Notes under the pieces: model-generated
The model's database searches: none
What the model was told of the DNA's origin: nothing
What the model saw: only the letters and a program-made list of their open reading frames with translations
Position numbers and translations under genes: made by a program
Shown here: piece by piece, positions 1-7,674 of the stretch
Position numbering within the stretch: position 1 is the first letter of the stretch
Layout: the number at the start of each line of letters is the position of its first letter
From: an uncultured bacterium
Lineage (GTDB): Bacteria > Bacillota > Clostridia > Lachnospirales > Lachnospiraceae
NCBI GenBank assembly: GCA_905214955.1
Contig: CAJMON010000024.1
Location: forward strand, 1-40,220
Direction: 5' to 3'
DNA length: 40,220 nt

Positions 1-73
1 GCATTTTACACCTGTTTTATGAAATTTTGCTTGGCTCTGAACAGTTACAAATTTTGACAGAAGAGGTAGAAAA

Positions 74-970
74 ATGACAGAAAAGGGAAAAAATAAAATG
101 CTGCGGGGAGCGGTGTTTACGATTACCGGGGGAATTCTGTGGGGATTTTCCGGAACCTGTGGCCAGTATCTGATGCAGCACAAGGGAGCAGACGCGGGGT
201 GGCTGACTGTGGTACGGATGATTTGCGCAGGCGTGATTCTTCTTGCAGTGGGATTCTGGCGGGAGAGAGACAGCATGATTGGAATCTGGAAAAACAGAGA
301 GGATGCCTTCCGGCTGGTATTATTTGCCATATGCGGGCTGATGTTCTGCCAGTTTTCCTATATGAAAGCAATTTTCTATTCCAATTCCGGCACAGCCACT
401 ATTCTACAGTATTTAGGGCCGGTGCTGATTATGGTCATCAGCTGTGTCATGGCTGGAAAGCTGCCCAATAAATGGGAAGTGCTGGCCATTGTGCTGGCGC
501 TGACAGGCACCTTTCTCATCGCCACCCACGGCAATATCAAAAATATGGCCCTGACGCCGAAAGGCCTGGCCTGGGGACTGACGTCCGCCGTCAGTGTCAG
601 CCTGTACACCATGCTTCCGGTACGGATCATGAAAAAATGGGGAAGCATTCCGGTGGTAGGCTACGGCATGGTTATCGGCGGAATTGTCTTAGGACTTGGC
701 ACCCGCTTCTGGAACCAGACCGTCCCATTAGACGGAAGCGGCCTGGCAGCTCTGGCAGCCATCATTTTACTGGGAACTGCCATTGCCTTTACATTATACC
801 TTACCGGTGTAAAAGAGATCGGAGCAGTCAAAGGCAGTATGCTGGCCAGTGTAGAGCCGGTATCTTCCACAGTATGCATGGTGGTATGGCTTCATTCCGC
901 ATTCGTAGCCATGGACCTGGCCGGTTTCTTATGTATTTTCGCAACCATATTCCTGCTGGCGAAAGAATAA
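74..970 (+). CDS. EamA/DMT-family transporter
   Basis: The product is a 298-residue, very hydrophobic protein with about ten membrane segments. It has the duplicated EamA layout of the drug/metabolite transporter superfamily: an early GILWGFSGTCGQY segment, then a second half starting near GLAWGLTSAVSVSLYTMLP. Family members export amino acids, metabolites or drugs across the cytoplasmic membrane. The substrate cannot be read from sequence. The start at 74 follows an AGAGGT ribosome site. A MKNK-like shift of the start by a few residues (second Met at residue 9) is possible. The gene appears monocistronic, since an intrinsic terminator begins 25 bp after the stop. The family call is secure; the substrate is unknown. 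Confidence 0.9.
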   Translation: MTEKGKNKMLRGAVFTITGGILWGFSGTCGQYLMQHKGADAGWLTVVRMICAGVILLAVGFWRERDSMIGIWKNREDAFRLVLFAICGLMFCQFSYMKAIFYSNSGTATILQYLGPVLIMVISCVMAGKLPNKWEVLAIVLALTGTFLIATHGNIKNMALTPKGLAWGLTSAVSVSLYTMLPVRIMKKWGSIPVVGYGMVIGGIVLGLGTRFWNQTVPLDGSGLAALAAIILLGTAIAFTLYLTGVKEIGAVKGSMLASVEPVSSTVCMVVWLHSAFVAMDLAGFLCIFATIFLLAKE

Positions 971-995
971 ACACAGGTCAGGAAAGAGAAGATTT

Positions 996-1030
996 CCACT
1001 CACTGTATAAAAGCAGTGGGTGGTTTTTAT
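996..1030 (+). terminator. Intrinsic terminator of the EamA gene
   Basis: A 10-bp stem pairs CCACTCACTG (996-1005) with CAGTGGGTGG (1014-1023), with one G-T pair and an 8-nt loop. It is followed directly by a T-rich tract. Confidence 0.85.
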
Positions 1031-1035
1031 TTACT

Positions 1036-1190
1036 ATGAAAGTCCTGGACGGCAGCCATGAAAGAGCCATGCTTGTCTGGACGAATTCATGGATATCGTC
1101 CAGGCTAAAACGTATGAGTAAACAGGGTGACAGCCCGAATTACGAATGCGGCGGCAGCTGCGGGAGCGCCAAAGGTGCGTAGTAGCTGCC
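1036..1190 (+). repeat. Dispersed repeat R1, copy 1 (SKQGDSPNYE element)
   Basis: This stretch is about 80 percent identical to the reverse complement of 7496-7648. It contains an open frame (1036-1182, 48 codons) whose end reads MSKQGDSPNYECGGSCGS and then AKGA. No ribosome site precedes the frame, and it starts 5 bp after the terminator tract of the EamA gene. An inverted repeat CCTGGACG/CGTCCAGG and a 9-bp stem GCGGCAGCT/AGCTGCCGC lie inside it. Whether the element acts as DNA, RNA or peptide is not known. It is listed as a repeat rather than a gene. Confidence 0.8.
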
Positions 1191-1287
1191 GCGCAAGACT
1201 TTTATGGTGAATAGAATAATTAGTTGTACAAAATGCATAAAAACATAACGCAAAAATTTTATAAATTGGAGAAAGTGAGAAAAAATA

Positions 1288-1315
1288 TTGACAAAATTTG
1301 AAAATTAGTTATAAT
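1288..1315 (+). promoter_or_regulatory. SigA-type promoter of the ABC importer operon
   Basis: TTGACA (1288-1293), a 16-bp spacer and TATAAT (1310-1315) form a full-consensus promoter. The untranslated leader to the binding-protein start is about 230 nt. Operator-like boxes begin 10 bp downstream of the -10 box. Confidence 0.85.
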
Positions 1316-1325
1316 TTTAAATAAG

Positions 1326-1359
1326 AAAACGATTACGTAAACGTTATAAAAAACGATAA
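1326..1359 (+). promoter_or_regulatory. Putative LacI-family operators O1/O2 (AAAACGAT boxes)
   Basis: AAAACGATTA (1326-1335) and AAAACGATAA (1350-1359) flank a CG-centred near-palindrome TAAACGTTAT (1338-1347). Central CG with A-rich and T-rich arms is typical of LacI/GalR operators. The same AAAACGAT box appears twice at 4800-4823 behind the second promoter of this region. The placement just downstream of the -10 box would give repression by promoter block. The likely ligand-responsive repressor is the LacI protein at 8937-9989; this link is inferred. Confidence 0.65.
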
Positions 1360-1551
1360 CGAAAAGAAAATGAAAGAAAAAAGCATAAATCAGGATTTCG
1401 GAAAATAAAATAATAAAGAATCCACAAAATGCCGGATGCTGTACGGGAAACAGCTGCGGTGGAAAAGGCTCAGGCGGAAGGGCAGAAAGAGAGATTTGCA
1501 GCACGGCTGTAAATATAGAAACAGGAAATATAATAAGATGGAGGTATGGAT

Positions 1552-2832
1552 ATGAAAAAGAACATGGCAAAGAAAATTCTGGCAGCGTCACTGGCAGGGC
1601 TGATGGGAGCCACTATGCTGGGAAGCATGTGTGTTTCTGCGGAAGGAAATACCGAACTGCGTATCACCGTGCAGGCATGGATGATGGGAAAATATAATTT
1701 TGAAGAAGCCAAGGCAGACTTTGAAGCCAATCATCCGGGTGTGACCGTTACCTACAACCAGGTGGACAACGTGGACGTGACGACCTCCATGCTGGAGTGG
1801 TCCCAGGGAAGGACCAGCTGTGATATTGCTATCGGCGGCGACCGTTCCCAGACTGTTTCCTACGCAGCAAATGATTACATTATCGAGTTCACAGAAGACA
1901 ACTTCTTCAACGGAGATTTCACCAAGGACAAGTTCTATGACACCTTCCTGGAAAATGGAAATATCGAAGGAAAACAGTTTATGATCCCCATGCTTGGTGA
2001 GGTTGTCGGCATTGTCTGCAACAAGGCCATGATGAAAGAAGCAGGCCTGTTAGATGAGAACGGCGAGATCATCAATGCAGAAACCTGGGATGACCTGTAT
2101 GATTATGCTTCCAAGCTGACCAAAGACGGACAGACCGGTCTTGGTATTGACTGGGGGTCCAACATGATGCTCTACACCTATGAAGCCTGCTTAAATGGTG
2201 TGGCAGGCACTATCTTCAAAGAAGACGGCACCACCATTGAGTACACCGGCGACAATGTAAAATACCTTCTGGAAAGCTGGAAGAAGCTCATTGATGACGG
2301 TTACACCACCACGGATGTATTTGCAGATATGGATGCAAACCGTACCCAGTTCAAATCCGGACAGCTGGCAATGCATCTGGCTCCGGCATCCCGCTGGATC
2401 GAGGCAGGCGAAGTACTGGGCGTTGAAAATGTAGGCGTTATGCCGGTACCTGGCACAGATGTAAATGGTTCTCTGAACTACATCCACGGCATGGTAATCC
2501 CGAAAGTTTCCGAGAATCAGGAACTGGCCATTCAGTTTATCAAAGAAGAAATCTTAAAAGACAGTTTCCAGCAGGGCGCAATCAATACCTACGGCAAGAT
2601 GTCTCCGTTAAAAGCTCACTATGAGAATCTGGACAATCCGTACTGGTCCACCGTTCTTGGATTCACAGAGAATGCCATCACTGCTCCGCTGTATAGAGAT
2701 ATGACCAAACTGGATACCTACACACAGACAGAAATGCAGCAGTACCTGACTGGTGCAGAATCTATCGAAGATTTCCAGAGCCGCATGGATACCTACATTG
2801 GCAAACTGGATCTGAGTACAGGGCTGTCATAA
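1552..2832 (+). CDS. ABC transporter substrate-binding protein (CUT1, extracellular family 1)
   Basis: This is a 426-residue MalE-type solute-binding protein. It has a positively charged N-terminus and a hydrophobic signal segment (about residues 8-26), followed by the usual family-1 pattern: TVQAWMMGKYNFEEAKADFE, later ANHPGVTVTY, DIAIGGD and an aromatic-rich ligand cleft. The start at 1552 is chosen over the ATG at 1546 because GGAGG (1540-1544) is 7 nt from 1552 but only 1 nt from 1546. No canonical lipobox is visible: the only early Cys (C27) follows GSM, while CVSA-E looks like a signal peptidase I site. It is first in the operon, followed by two permeases. Family-1 proteins mostly bind oligosaccharides, sugars or sugar derivatives. 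The actual ligand is unknown, and the neighbouring methyltransferases suggest a methylated one. Confidence 0.93.
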   Translation: MKKNMAKKILAASLAGLMGATMLGSMCVSAEGNTELRITVQAWMMGKYNFEEAKADFEANHPGVTVTYNQVDNVDVTTSMLEWSQGRTSCDIAIGGDRSQTVSYAANDYIIEFTEDNFFNGDFTKDKFYDTFLENGNIEGKQFMIPMLGEVVGIVCNKAMMKEAGLLDENGEIINAETWDDLYDYASKLTKDGQTGLGIDWGSNMMLYTYEACLNGVAGTIFKEDGTTIEYTGDNVKYLLESWKKLIDDGYTTTDVFADMDANRTQFKSGQLAMHLAPASRWIEAGEVLGVENVGVMPVPGTDVNGSLNYIHGMVIPKVSENQELAIQFIKEEILKDSFQQGAINTYGKMSPLKAHYENLDNPYWSTVLGFTENAITAPLYRDMTKLDTYTQTEMQQYLTGAESIEDFQSRMDTYIGKLDLSTGLS

Positions 2833-2881
2833 AGAAAAATCTGGCAGAACAAAAGCGGACCATGGGCGTCCGTATAAGAGA

Positions 2882-2917
2882 AGAAGGCCGGCGGGGCATA
2901 CAGCCTGCCGGCCTTCT
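2882..2917 (+). promoter_or_regulatory. Strong intercistronic hairpin between binding protein and permease
   Basis: AGAAGGCCGGC (2882-2892) pairs perfectly with GCCGGCCTTCT (2907-2917). No T-tract follows, so it is not a standard terminator. In ABC operons such hairpins protect the upstream binding-protein message from 3' decay and raise its level over the permeases. That role is inferred here from position. Confidence 0.7.
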
Positions 2918-2940
2918 GGCATAGGAGGGAAAGATACAAT

Positions 2941-3882
2941 ATGAAGCATATGAGCTATCGGAAAAGGACGATGCTGGCAGGATACGCTTTCGCTGCACCA
3001 GGCATGATTTTTGCTCTGCTCTATATGGGCTATCCCATGGTACGGTCCTTTTATTTAAGCTTTACCAGATACAATTTTGCGTTTGACCCGAAACCCACAT
3101 TTGCCGGGCTGCAGAACTACATAGACATGTTTTCAGACAGCTATTTTATGGATGCTTTGCGCAACACGGCAGTGTTTTCCCTGGCATTTTTCCCATCTCT
3201 GATGATCATTTCTCTGATCATTGCCCTTCTGCTGGATCGTGGCCTGCGTGGTTCCGGCATTTACCGGACCTGTATTTTCATGGCCATGGTCGTGCCTCTG
3301 TCTTTGACAGGTATCATTTTCCAGTGGATTTTCAACAATCAGTATGGACTGTTAAACTCTGTTTTAAGCCAGGTTTTCGGGCTGGACTCCTGGACGCACA
3401 ACTGGCTGGGTGAAGGAAAATGGGCCATGTTCAGTATTGTGGTGGTCAGTCTCTGGAAAAACATGGGAATGCTGGTAATCCTGTTTATGGCAGGACTGGC
3501 AGGAATTCCCCATGACATCATCGAATCCGCCAAGATCGACGGAGCAAACGGCATTCAGACCATTTTCCGGATTATTCTGCCGAACCTGAAAGAATCTTAC
3601 GTAATCTGCGGACTGTGGGCGATTATCCAGTCTGTAAAAGTTTTCGAGCAGCCATTCGTTATGACCAACGGCGGTCCTGGAACGGCTACTCTGGTACTGT
3701 ATCAGTATACCTGGCAGAACGCATTCAAATATTATGAAATGGGTTATGCATCTGCAATTGCTTATTTCATCGGTATTGTTATTCTGACATTTTCTGCTAT
3801 CAACATGTTTGTAAACCGTGAGAAAGACACGGATGAAGTAAAAGGCAAAAAGAGAAAAGGAAGAAAGGGGGCAGCAGCATGA
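2941..3882 (+). CDS. ABC sugar-type permease, MalF-like
   Basis: A 313-residue inner-membrane permease with six predicted membrane segments. It carries the EAA loop that docks the ATPase (IPHDIIESAKIDGANGIQTI, near residues 188-207) and the FEQPFVMTNGGPG segment typical of MalF/UgpA-type subunits. AGGAGGG lies about 6 nt before the ATG. The gene overlaps the next permease by 4 bp (ATGA), so the two are translationally coupled. Together they form the channel for the binding protein at 1552. No ATP-binding subunit is encoded in this window. Many Firmicutes CUT1 importers share a single MsmX/MsmK-type ATPase encoded elsewhere. Confidence 0.95.
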   Translation: MKHMSYRKRTMLAGYAFAAPGMIFALLYMGYPMVRSFYLSFTRYNFAFDPKPTFAGLQNYIDMFSDSYFMDALRNTAVFSLAFFPSLMIISLIIALLLDRGLRGSGIYRTCIFMAMVVPLSLTGIIFQWIFNNQYGLLNSVLSQVFGLDSWTHNWLGEGKWAMFSIVVVSLWKNMGMLVILFMAGLAGIPHDIIESAKIDGANGIQTIFRIILPNLKESYVICGLWAIIQSVKVFEQPFVMTNGGPGTATLVLYQYTWQNAFKYYEMGYASAIAYFIGIVILTFSAINMFVNREKDTDEVKGKKRKGRKGAAA

Positions 3883-4727
3883 ACCATGTGATAAATAAGA
3901 AAAATATCACCAATCTGGTGATTTCGCTGGTGCTGATCCTCATTGCATTTACCTGGATGATTCCCTTTATCTGGACGCTGCTGACTTCTCTGAAAGATGA
4001 CTCTGAGATCTATACCAATGTGCTTCGGGTGTTCCCCTCAAAGCTGTACTTTGGACATTATGTATCTATTTTTACCAAGCTTGGAAATTTCTTCAAATAT
4101 TTTCGGAACTCTGTGGTAGTTTCTTTCTGGAGTGTGCTGTTTAATGTCCTGTTTGCAGCCACCCTTGGATATTCCTTTGCGAAATTCAAATATTATGGAA
4201 GAAACCTGTTTCTGGGATTCATTCTCATTATTATTACGCTGCCCTATGTTATTTACCTGATTCCCATTTACATTATGCAGTCCAGAATGGGTCTGGTAGA
4301 TAGTGTGATTGGACTGATTCTTCCCTACATTGCAACCAATCTCCCCATGTCTGTATTTATCATGCGCGGTCAGTTTAGCGGAGTTCCCAATGAAATGATG
4401 GAAGCGGCCCGCATTGATGGAGCGGGCCAGTGGCAGACCTTTTCCAGAGTCATGCTTCCTATTGTAAAACCTGGAATTGCCACCGTGATCATTATGACTT
4501 TCATTACTGTATGGGGTGAATTTACCTACGCACGTACCTTATGTGTGACAGCAAAATCCCAGACTCTGGCAGTTGGTATTACCTTTCTGCGTGACGAAGC
4601 TGCTTCCTGGCAGTACGGCACTCTGACAGCCACCATTATCCTGTCTCTGATTCCGGTTATGATCATTTTCCTGAGTATGCAGAAATACTTTGTAAAAGGA
4701 ATTATGGCAGGAGCAGTCAAAGGCTGA
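3879..4727 (+). CDS. ABC sugar-type permease, MalG-like
   Basis: A 282-residue permease with six membrane segments and a MalG-type EAA loop (VPNEMMEAARIDGAGQWQTF, about residues 170-189). A lysine-rich N-terminus precedes the first hydrophobic helix. It starts inside the stop codon of the MalF-like gene and ends the transporter unit. A new promoter with operators begins 30 bp downstream, so the transporter and the enzymes behind it form two transcription units that are probably co-regulated. Confidence 0.95.
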   Translation: MNHVINKKNITNLVISLVLILIAFTWMIPFIWTLLTSLKDDSEIYTNVLRVFPSKLYFGHYVSIFTKLGNFFKYFRNSVVVSFWSVLFNVLFAATLGYSFAKFKYYGRNLFLGFILIIITLPYVIYLIPIYIMQSRMGLVDSVIGLILPYIATNLPMSVFIMRGQFSGVPNEMMEAARIDGAGQWQTFSRVMLPIVKPGIATVIIMTFITVWGEFTYARTLCVTAKSQTLAVGITFLRDEAASWQYGTLTATIILSLIPVMIIFLSMQKYFVKGIMAGAVKG

Positions 4728-4757
4728 TGGGAATCCCCCACAGCCTGAAAAATCTTA

Positions 4758-4786
4758 TTGACAGATGGAAGAGTATGATTCATAAT
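4758..4786 (+). promoter_or_regulatory. SigA-type promoter of the methyltransferase operon
   Basis: TTGACA (4758-4763), a 17-bp spacer and CATAAT (4781-4786). It lies between the MalG-like permease and the first URO-D-fold gene and has the same promoter-then-operator layout as 1288-1359. Confidence 0.75.
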
Positions 4787-4799
4787 TATGCTGGTAAGG

Positions 4800-4823
4800 A
4801 AAACGATTTATCAAAAACGATTT
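4800..4823 (+). promoter_or_regulatory. Putative LacI-family operators O3/O4 (AAAACGAT boxes)
   Basis: AAAACGATTT occurs at 4800-4809 and again at 4814-4823, starts 14 bp apart, beginning 13 bp after the -10 box. The second is followed by AGTAAATCG, a partial inverted half. They match the boxes at 1326-1359 in sequence and in position relative to the promoter. Confidence 0.65.
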
Positions 4824-4883
4824 AGTAAATCGGAATATAGATTTGTTTTGCCTAAAAAGGCATAGGAAGAGAGGAGTTTCTAC

Positions 4884-6026
4884 ATGAGCGAAGCAAAGTT
4901 TGACACCAGTCTGCGGGATTCCCAGGGTACGGAAGTAACCCCTATTTCCCCGGAAAATTTTGATTTTGACGCATATCAGGATTATGAAGCAGCCCTTCTT
5001 GAGGGAAATAAAAAATTTACAGAGGCAGACAGTGGTCTTCTGGTATACCGCAGAGTACGGGCCAATGGTGTTTTTTATGACAAATGCCGGGATTACAAGG
5101 AATCTTTAGCCCTGCAGCTTGGCGCATTAAAAGAAAGTATGCCCTACAAGGCAGATATTGCCAATTTCCTGGAACCCTGGTACGGAATCGGATACATTGC
5201 CTCCTGTTTTGGAAGCAGATACCGCTGGATGCCGGATCAGGCTCCAAGTGTGGAAGCAAAATTTGCCTCTGCCCAGGAGATCCTGGATTCAGATTACGTG
5301 CCCATTTCCCAGACTCCGGAAGGGAAATACAATCTGGAAATGATTGAGTATTTCATGGATAAGACCAAAGGAAAAGTGCCGGTATCTTTCAGTGATCTTC
5401 AGTCTCCCATGAACATGCTTTCCTATCTGCTTCCGGTAACGGATATGTTTATGGAAGTCTATGAGTCCCCGGACGAAGTGCGGGAGGCAGCAGCTCTTTG
5501 CAGTAATCTGCTCATTGATTTCATGAAAGAGCAGCAAAAGCTTATTGGCGATGCCCTGGCAAGACCGGGCCATGGATTTGCCAGCAGCCGGGTATTTACC
5601 GGAGCAGGCTTAAGCAACGATACTTCCATTATGATCAGCGAAGACGATTATGTGGACCTGTTTAAAGACCTGGATGAGAAAATCGGTGATGAATTTGGCG
5701 GCATTGTGTACCATTCCTGCGGTGTGTGGGAGAAGAAGATCCACATGGTAAAATCCTACCGGAATGTGAAATGCGCAGACGGTGCCTTTACCATTGAGAC
5801 AGACCCAAGTCCCAATAAGCCGGAAGTGTTTGGAGATGCCTTCAACGGAAGCGGCATTGTTTTAAATGCAAGAGCTGTTGGAAATGCGGAAAACAGCTTT
5901 GAAGCCTTTCAGAAACTGTGGAGACCGAACCAGAAGCTCATCTGCGTCACCTACTGCAAGAGCGTGGAAGAGCAGGAGCAGCTGTACAACCGTCTTCACG
6001 CCATGGAAAGAGGGGAAACCGTATGA
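4884..6026 (+). CDS. URO-D-fold (MtaA/CmuA-like) zinc methyltransferase homologue 1
   Basis: A 380-residue protein of the uroporphyrinogen decarboxylase superfamily. The C-terminal half has the zinc-site pattern of cobalamin-dependent methyltransferases: YHSCG with H277 and C279, then a later cysteine in KLICVTYC (C354 or C358). In MtaA-type enzymes these three residues hold the zinc that activates the methyl-accepting thiol. True HemE decarboxylases lack this triad. It is first in a unit with a second paralogue (4-bp overlap) and a cupin (7-bp overlap). The start follows GAGAGGAG. No corrinoid protein is encoded nearby, so the methyl donor and acceptor are unknown. The superfamily is firm; the methyl-transfer role is inferred. 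Confidence 0.85.
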   Translation: MSEAKFDTSLRDSQGTEVTPISPENFDFDAYQDYEAALLEGNKKFTEADSGLLVYRRVRANGVFYDKCRDYKESLALQLGALKESMPYKADIANFLEPWYGIGYIASCFGSRYRWMPDQAPSVEAKFASAQEILDSDYVPISQTPEGKYNLEMIEYFMDKTKGKVPVSFSDLQSPMNMLSYLLPVTDMFMEVYESPDEVREAAALCSNLLIDFMKEQQKLIGDALARPGHGFASSRVFTGAGLSNDTSIMISEDDYVDLFKDLDEKIGDEFGGIVYHSCGVWEKKIHMVKSYRNVKCADGAFTIETDPSPNKPEVFGDAFNGSGIVLNARAVGNAENSFEAFQKLWRPNQKLICVTYCKSVEEQEQLYNRLHAMERGETV

Positions 6027-7066
6027 AATATGACATTACCTTCCACCCAAGCTGGTGGCATAAAAACGCAGGCGTAGATTTTACCCAGGATTTTTTTGAT
6101 GACCCAGAATATCGCATGGACTGCGATGTGCGGATGAGAAAGACCCTTTATGAGCATTTTGGAGAGTTTGGAATTGGGGAAAAAGATCCGAAAAAACGCC
6201 CTCTTCTGGGCACAGACCTTCTGGCAGCAGGTTACCTTTTGTCAGAGCTGATGGGCTGTGAGATCATTTATGAGCCGGACAATTCTCCCCAGGTGAAATG
6301 CATGGGCTTAGATGAGGACAGCATCGAAGATGTGGAAGTGCCGGATCTGGACAAGAGCGAGGTGTGGAGCCGGACACAGAAACAGATTGATTATCTGAAA
6401 GAAACTTATGGCCACGTGGAAACTTACGTAAACCTGATGGGCATTCAGAACATTGCCATGGACCTGATGGGGCAGGATGTGCTGGTGGCTTATTATACAG
6501 CGCCGGACGAAGTGGATGAGCTTCTTGCCAAGATCACGAAAATGTCCATTGATGTGGGAAAACGCTTTAAGGCGCTTTCCAATGACATTTCCGGAGGAGT
6601 CACTGCCATTGTGCGCCAGACCATGCCGGAGGTTTATCTGACATCCAACTGCTCTGTGGAAATGGTTTCCAATGAGATTTATGAGAAGTTTCTCCTGAAA
6701 TATGACCAGGAGCTGGCAGACGTGTTCCAGCATTTTGCAGTTCATCACTGCGGAAAGACCATGGAGCATGTGGTAGACGGATATTCCAAGTTAAAAGGAC
6801 TGGAATTTGCAGAAGTAGGCGCATTTTCCGATCTGAAGACCGTGCGCCAGAAGCTGCCCGGCATTTTCTTAAATGCCAGATACAGCCCGGTGCGCCTGAT
6901 GAAGGCCAGCGAAAGCGAGATTCACGAAGAAGTGGCAGCACTGGCTAGAGACGGACACGAAAATGGAAAGAACCTGTCCATTTCCTGTGTAGGCATTGAC
7001 AAAAATATGCCGGATGAGCAGATCCGGTATTTTCTGAAAGCCTGCCGGGAGGTCACCATATGTTAA
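6023..7066 (+). CDS. URO-D-fold (MtaA/CmuA-like) zinc methyltransferase homologue 2
   Basis: A 347-residue paralogue. The start at 6023 (MKYDITFHPSWW) is chosen because its ATG overlaps the upstream stop as ATGA and follows AGAGGGG. An in-frame start further upstream would run through the previous gene. The zinc pattern is retained as H241-H242-C243 (VHHCGK) with C322 in LSISCVGID. The N-terminus is rich in aromatic residues and differs from homologue 1, so the two probably do not have the same substrate or partner. It may form a heteromer with homologue 1 or act in sequence with it; neither can be decided here. It is translationally coupled to the cupin gene. Confidence 0.85.
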   Translation: MKYDITFHPSWWHKNAGVDFTQDFFDDPEYRMDCDVRMRKTLYEHFGEFGIGEKDPKKRPLLGTDLLAAGYLLSELMGCEIIYEPDNSPQVKCMGLDEDSIEDVEVPDLDKSEVWSRTQKQIDYLKETYGHVETYVNLMGIQNIAMDLMGQDVLVAYYTAPDEVDELLAKITKMSIDVGKRFKALSNDISGGVTAIVRQTMPEVYLTSNCSVEMVSNEIYEKFLLKYDQELADVFQHFAVHHCGKTMEHVVDGYSKLKGLEFAEVGAFSDLKTVRQKLPGIFLNARYSPVRLMKASESEIHEEVAALARDGHENGKNLSISCVGIDKNMPDEQIRYFLKACREVTIC

Positions 7067-7470
7067 CGTTTGATCTGACAAAGGCAGAAGGCTTTGAGGT
7101 AATCCACACCAGTATCGTGGGAAACAGTGTGTGGCGCACAGCCATCCACGCCTGGAAAGAGGGAGTAAATGACCTGACTTCTTTTCAGAACTGGGGTGTG
7201 CATGAAGATTCGGAAGAGGCCTTTGTGGTGCTGGAGGGCGGGGGCTTCCTCTTTACTTCCAAAGAAGGAAAAGAGGATGAAGATTATCAGTGCTGCGCTC
7301 TGGAAATGGGCAGCCAGTATCTGGTAGAAAAAGGAGAGCTTCACGCCATTCTTTTAACAGAGGGAAGCCGGGTTCTGGTAATAGAAAACGGCGATATGAG
7401 CCATTCCCACAACGTTCCCATGGCAGAACGCGTGATTCTGGCGGCAAAGAAAAAACTGCAGGAGCGGTAA
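7060..7470 (+). CDS. Cupin-domain protein
   Basis: A small single-domain protein of 136 residues. It carries a cupin-like first motif (GVHEDSEEAFVVLEGGGFL) and a second motif around EKGELHAILL. The His and Glu residues of the first motif and His in the second could hold a metal. Its ATG lies 7 bp inside the end of the previous gene, so it belongs to the methyltransferase unit. Cupins in catabolic operons are often isomerases, lyases, dioxygenases or effector-sensing proteins. Which applies here is unknown. Confidence 0.75.
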   Translation: MLTFDLTKAEGFEVIHTSIVGNSVWRTAIHAWKEGVNDLTSFQNWGVHEDSEEAFVVLEGGGFLFTSKEGKEDEDYQCCALEMGSQYLVEKGELHAILLTEGSRVLVIENGDMSHSHNVPMAERVILAAKKKLQER

Positions 7471-7495
7471 AAAGCGGCACCACGATACATGAAAG

Positions 7496-7648
7496 TCAGC
7501 TGCTGCGCGCCTTTGGCACTCCCACAGCTGCCGCCGTATTCGTAATTCGGGCTATCGCCCTGCTTACTCATACGGCCTGGCCTGTCTGATATCCATGAAT
7601 TCGCCCATGCAAACATGGCTCTTTCATGGCTGTCGTCCAGGACTTTTA
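7496..7648 (-). repeat. Dispersed repeat R1, copy 2
   Basis: Inverted relative to copy 1 at 1036-1190. On the minus strand it reads MSKQGDSPNYEYGGSCGS and then AKGA. It fills most of the 204-bp gap between the cupin and the third URO-D-fold gene, 26 bp before that gene's start. The repeat pair brackets the transporter/enzyme block in opposite orientation. Confidence 0.8.
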
Positions 7649-7674
7649 TAATAAGATTAAGGAGGAAATGTGAT

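Noticed and set aside
1..73. TTGACA at 54-59 before the EamA gene, considered as a promoter.
   Set aside because: Only 14 bp separate it from the start codon, leaving no room for a -10 box and leader. The real promoter is probably outside or in the first 50 bp, where I see nothing clear.
472..1182. A 236-codon plus-strand frame running through the EamA gene into repeat R1.
   Set aside because: It overlaps a certain gene in another frame and crosses its terminator. Only the R1 part (1036-1182) is of interest.
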